A stretch of 64,000 nucleotides of DNA from contig NZ_JABRWP010000003.1 in NCBI RefSeq assembly GCF_013249045.1, positions 310,001 to 374,000 on the forward strand. Reading direction: 5' to 3'. The notes beneath the pieces are model-generated. The model had not been told where the DNA came from and searched no databases. It saw only the letters and a list, made by a program, of their open reading frames with translations. Every line of letters starts with the position of its first letter. Positions within the stretch are counted from its first letter, which is position 1. Below, one piece after another: positions 63,172 to 64,000 of this stretch. This DNA is from Winogradskyella eckloniae. Its GTDB lineage: Bacteria > Bacteroidota > Bacteroidia > Flavobacteriales > Flavobacteriaceae. The position numbers were made by a program, and so were the translations under genes.

Positions 63172-63909
63172 TTATACTAAAGCGCCATTGGCACCAATAA
63201 CTTGTCCAGAAATCCATTTAGAATTATCACTGGCCAAGAAAACAGCAACATTGGCAATATCTAAGGGTTTTGCTAATCTATTAAAGGCGTTCATGCTGCT
63301 TAATTTGTCTATAAACTCTTGCGATTTGCCATTTAAAAATAATTCTGTTTCTGTAGGTCCAGGAGCTAAGGCATTTACGGAAATTCCTCTTCCTACCTCC
63401 TTAGAGAATACGCGTGTCATTTGCTCAACGGCAGCTTTAGAAGCAGAGTAAATAGCATAAGTAGGAAACATTAATTTTACGGTACTTGAAGAAATATTAA
63501 TGATATTTCCGTTATCCGATAATTTATGAAATGCTTCTTGCATTGTGTTAAACACGCCTTTTACATTCACATTAAATTGCTTGGTAAAATCCGCTTCGGT
63601 GTTATCTTTTAATGTTTTAGAAATCATTATACCTGCGTTATTGATTAAAACATCAACTTTGCCAAAAGTTTCGATTGCAGTATCAAATAAACATGTAACG
63701 TCGGTTTTGTTACTCACATCTGCTTTTACGGCTATGGCTTTTCCGCCTTCATTACTTATAGTGTTCACAGTTTCCTCTGCTTCTGTAGCACTATTAGAGT
63801 GATTTACAATAACTGCGGCACCATTTTTAGCTAATTGTATAGCAATCTCACGACCAATACCTCGTGAAGCACCAGTAACAACAACGACTTTATTTTTTAA
63901 TGTTTCCAT
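63172..63909 (-). CDS. SDR-family oxidoreductase
   Basis: A 245-residue classical short-chain dehydrogenase starting at ATG 63907-63909 (METLKNKVVVVTGAS). NAD(P) loop TGASRGIGREIA near 11-22, NNAGIMI near 88-94, catalytic Ser in NISSSTVK, YSASK with Tyr and Lys near 154-158, and PGPTETELF. An FabG-like reductase on an unknown substrate. Its start is 4 bases from the stop of the partial gene on the right, so co-transcription is likely. Confidence 0.9.
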   Translation of the reverse strand: METLKNKVVVVTGASRGIGREIAIQLAKNGAAVIVNHSNSATEAEETVNTISNEGGKAIAVKADVSNKTDVTCLFDTAIETFGKVDVLINNAGIMISKTLKDNTEADFTKQFNVNVKGVFNTMQEAFHKLSDNGNIINISSSTVKLMFPTYAIYSASKAAVEQMTRVFSKEVGRGISVNALAPGPTETELFLNGKSQEFIDKLSSMNAFNRLAKPLDIANVAVFLASDNSKWISGQVIGANGALV

Positions 63910-63913
63910 GCGT

Positions 63914-64000
63914 TTATTTAAGAGCAATTAAACGTTTTGCGATTAAAGTTAAATTAGGTTCGGCAATTTCTGGAGTAGGTGCAAGAGGATACTGTTGTGC
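63914..64000 (-). CDS. C-terminal end of an unidentified gene (partial)
   Basis: An open minus-strand frame enters from the right edge and stops at 63914-63916. The readable end is AQQYPLAPTPEIAEPNLTL then IAKRLIALK. Too little for identification; placement 4 bases before the SDR start supports a real operon partner. Confidence 0.5.
   Translation of the reverse strand, partial: AQQYPLAPTPEIAEPNLTLIAKRLIALK

Noticed and set aside
1-64000. CRISPR arrays, tRNA or rRNA genes, insertion sequences, prophage
   Set aside because: No regular spaced repeats, tRNA-like folds, transposases, integrases or phage structural genes were found on reading the window.

Overview
The window is AT-rich chromosomal DNA from a member of the Flavobacteriaceae (Bacteroidota), probably marine. 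The evidence is type IX secretion (T9SS) C-terminal sorting domains, promoters of the Bacteroidota form TTG-N19/20-TAnnTTTG, many SpII lipoproteins ending their signal in a Cys, a 950-residue CarB, DUF4252/DUF4199/DUF6090-type families and a cobalamin riboswitch driving a TonB-dependent receptor. No phage, insertion sequence, CRISPR array, tRNA or rRNA was seen.

Layout. 1-5.2 kb (minus strand): the N-terminus of PurL, two tandem secreted endonuclease-I paralogs and an RsmB/NOP-type rRNA methyltransferase. 5.3-20.1 kb: an accessory block whose edges are two divergent-from-the-block regulatory modules of the same plan (ECF sigma factor, one-TM protein, Spy/CpxP-like protein), the left on plus and the right on minus. 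Between them lie a two-EF-hand protein, a calcium-type beta-helix lipoprotein (DUF4353/Cthe_2159-like), a four-EF-hand protein, four YHYH-domain lipoproteins, a MORN/YwqK-like lipoprotein, an SCO-family protein, a membrane-anchored exported protein, a sulfatase and a YCF48-like propeller. This looks like a cell-envelope metal (calcium and/or copper) handling system that I cannot match to a described one.

20.1-25.7 kb: a minus-strand envelope operon (DUF4199, GT2 glycosyltransferase, phosphoglucomutase, MsbA-like ABC exporter), preceded by a 350-base gap with a candidate plus-strand small RNA. 25.7-39 kb: housekeeping genes (L31, GlmU-family protein, MtaB, lytic transglycosylase, cardiolipin synthase, L34) plus an unusual three-gene ABC system (ATPase, 3+5-TM protein with a large soluble domain, peptide-type binding lipoprotein). 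39-44.5 kb: carB, a free-standing T9SS sorting domain, a thioesterase and rmuC.

44.6-51.6 kb: a cobalamin uptake locus. A binding protein/permease/lipoprotein/ATPase operon on minus faces a B12 riboswitch, a BtuB-like receptor and a BtuG-like surface propeller on plus, with an unlisted 35-residue membrane protein between. 51.7-55.7 kb: an S41 protease and a third ECF sigma/TM-protein module with two DUF4252 proteins. 55.7-64 kb: purB with a HEAT-like neighbour, a haem-binding protein, a glycosyltransferase, DUF6090, an RluA-type pseudouridine synthase, a lipoprotein and an SDR oxidoreductase, ending in the C-terminus of an unidentified gene.
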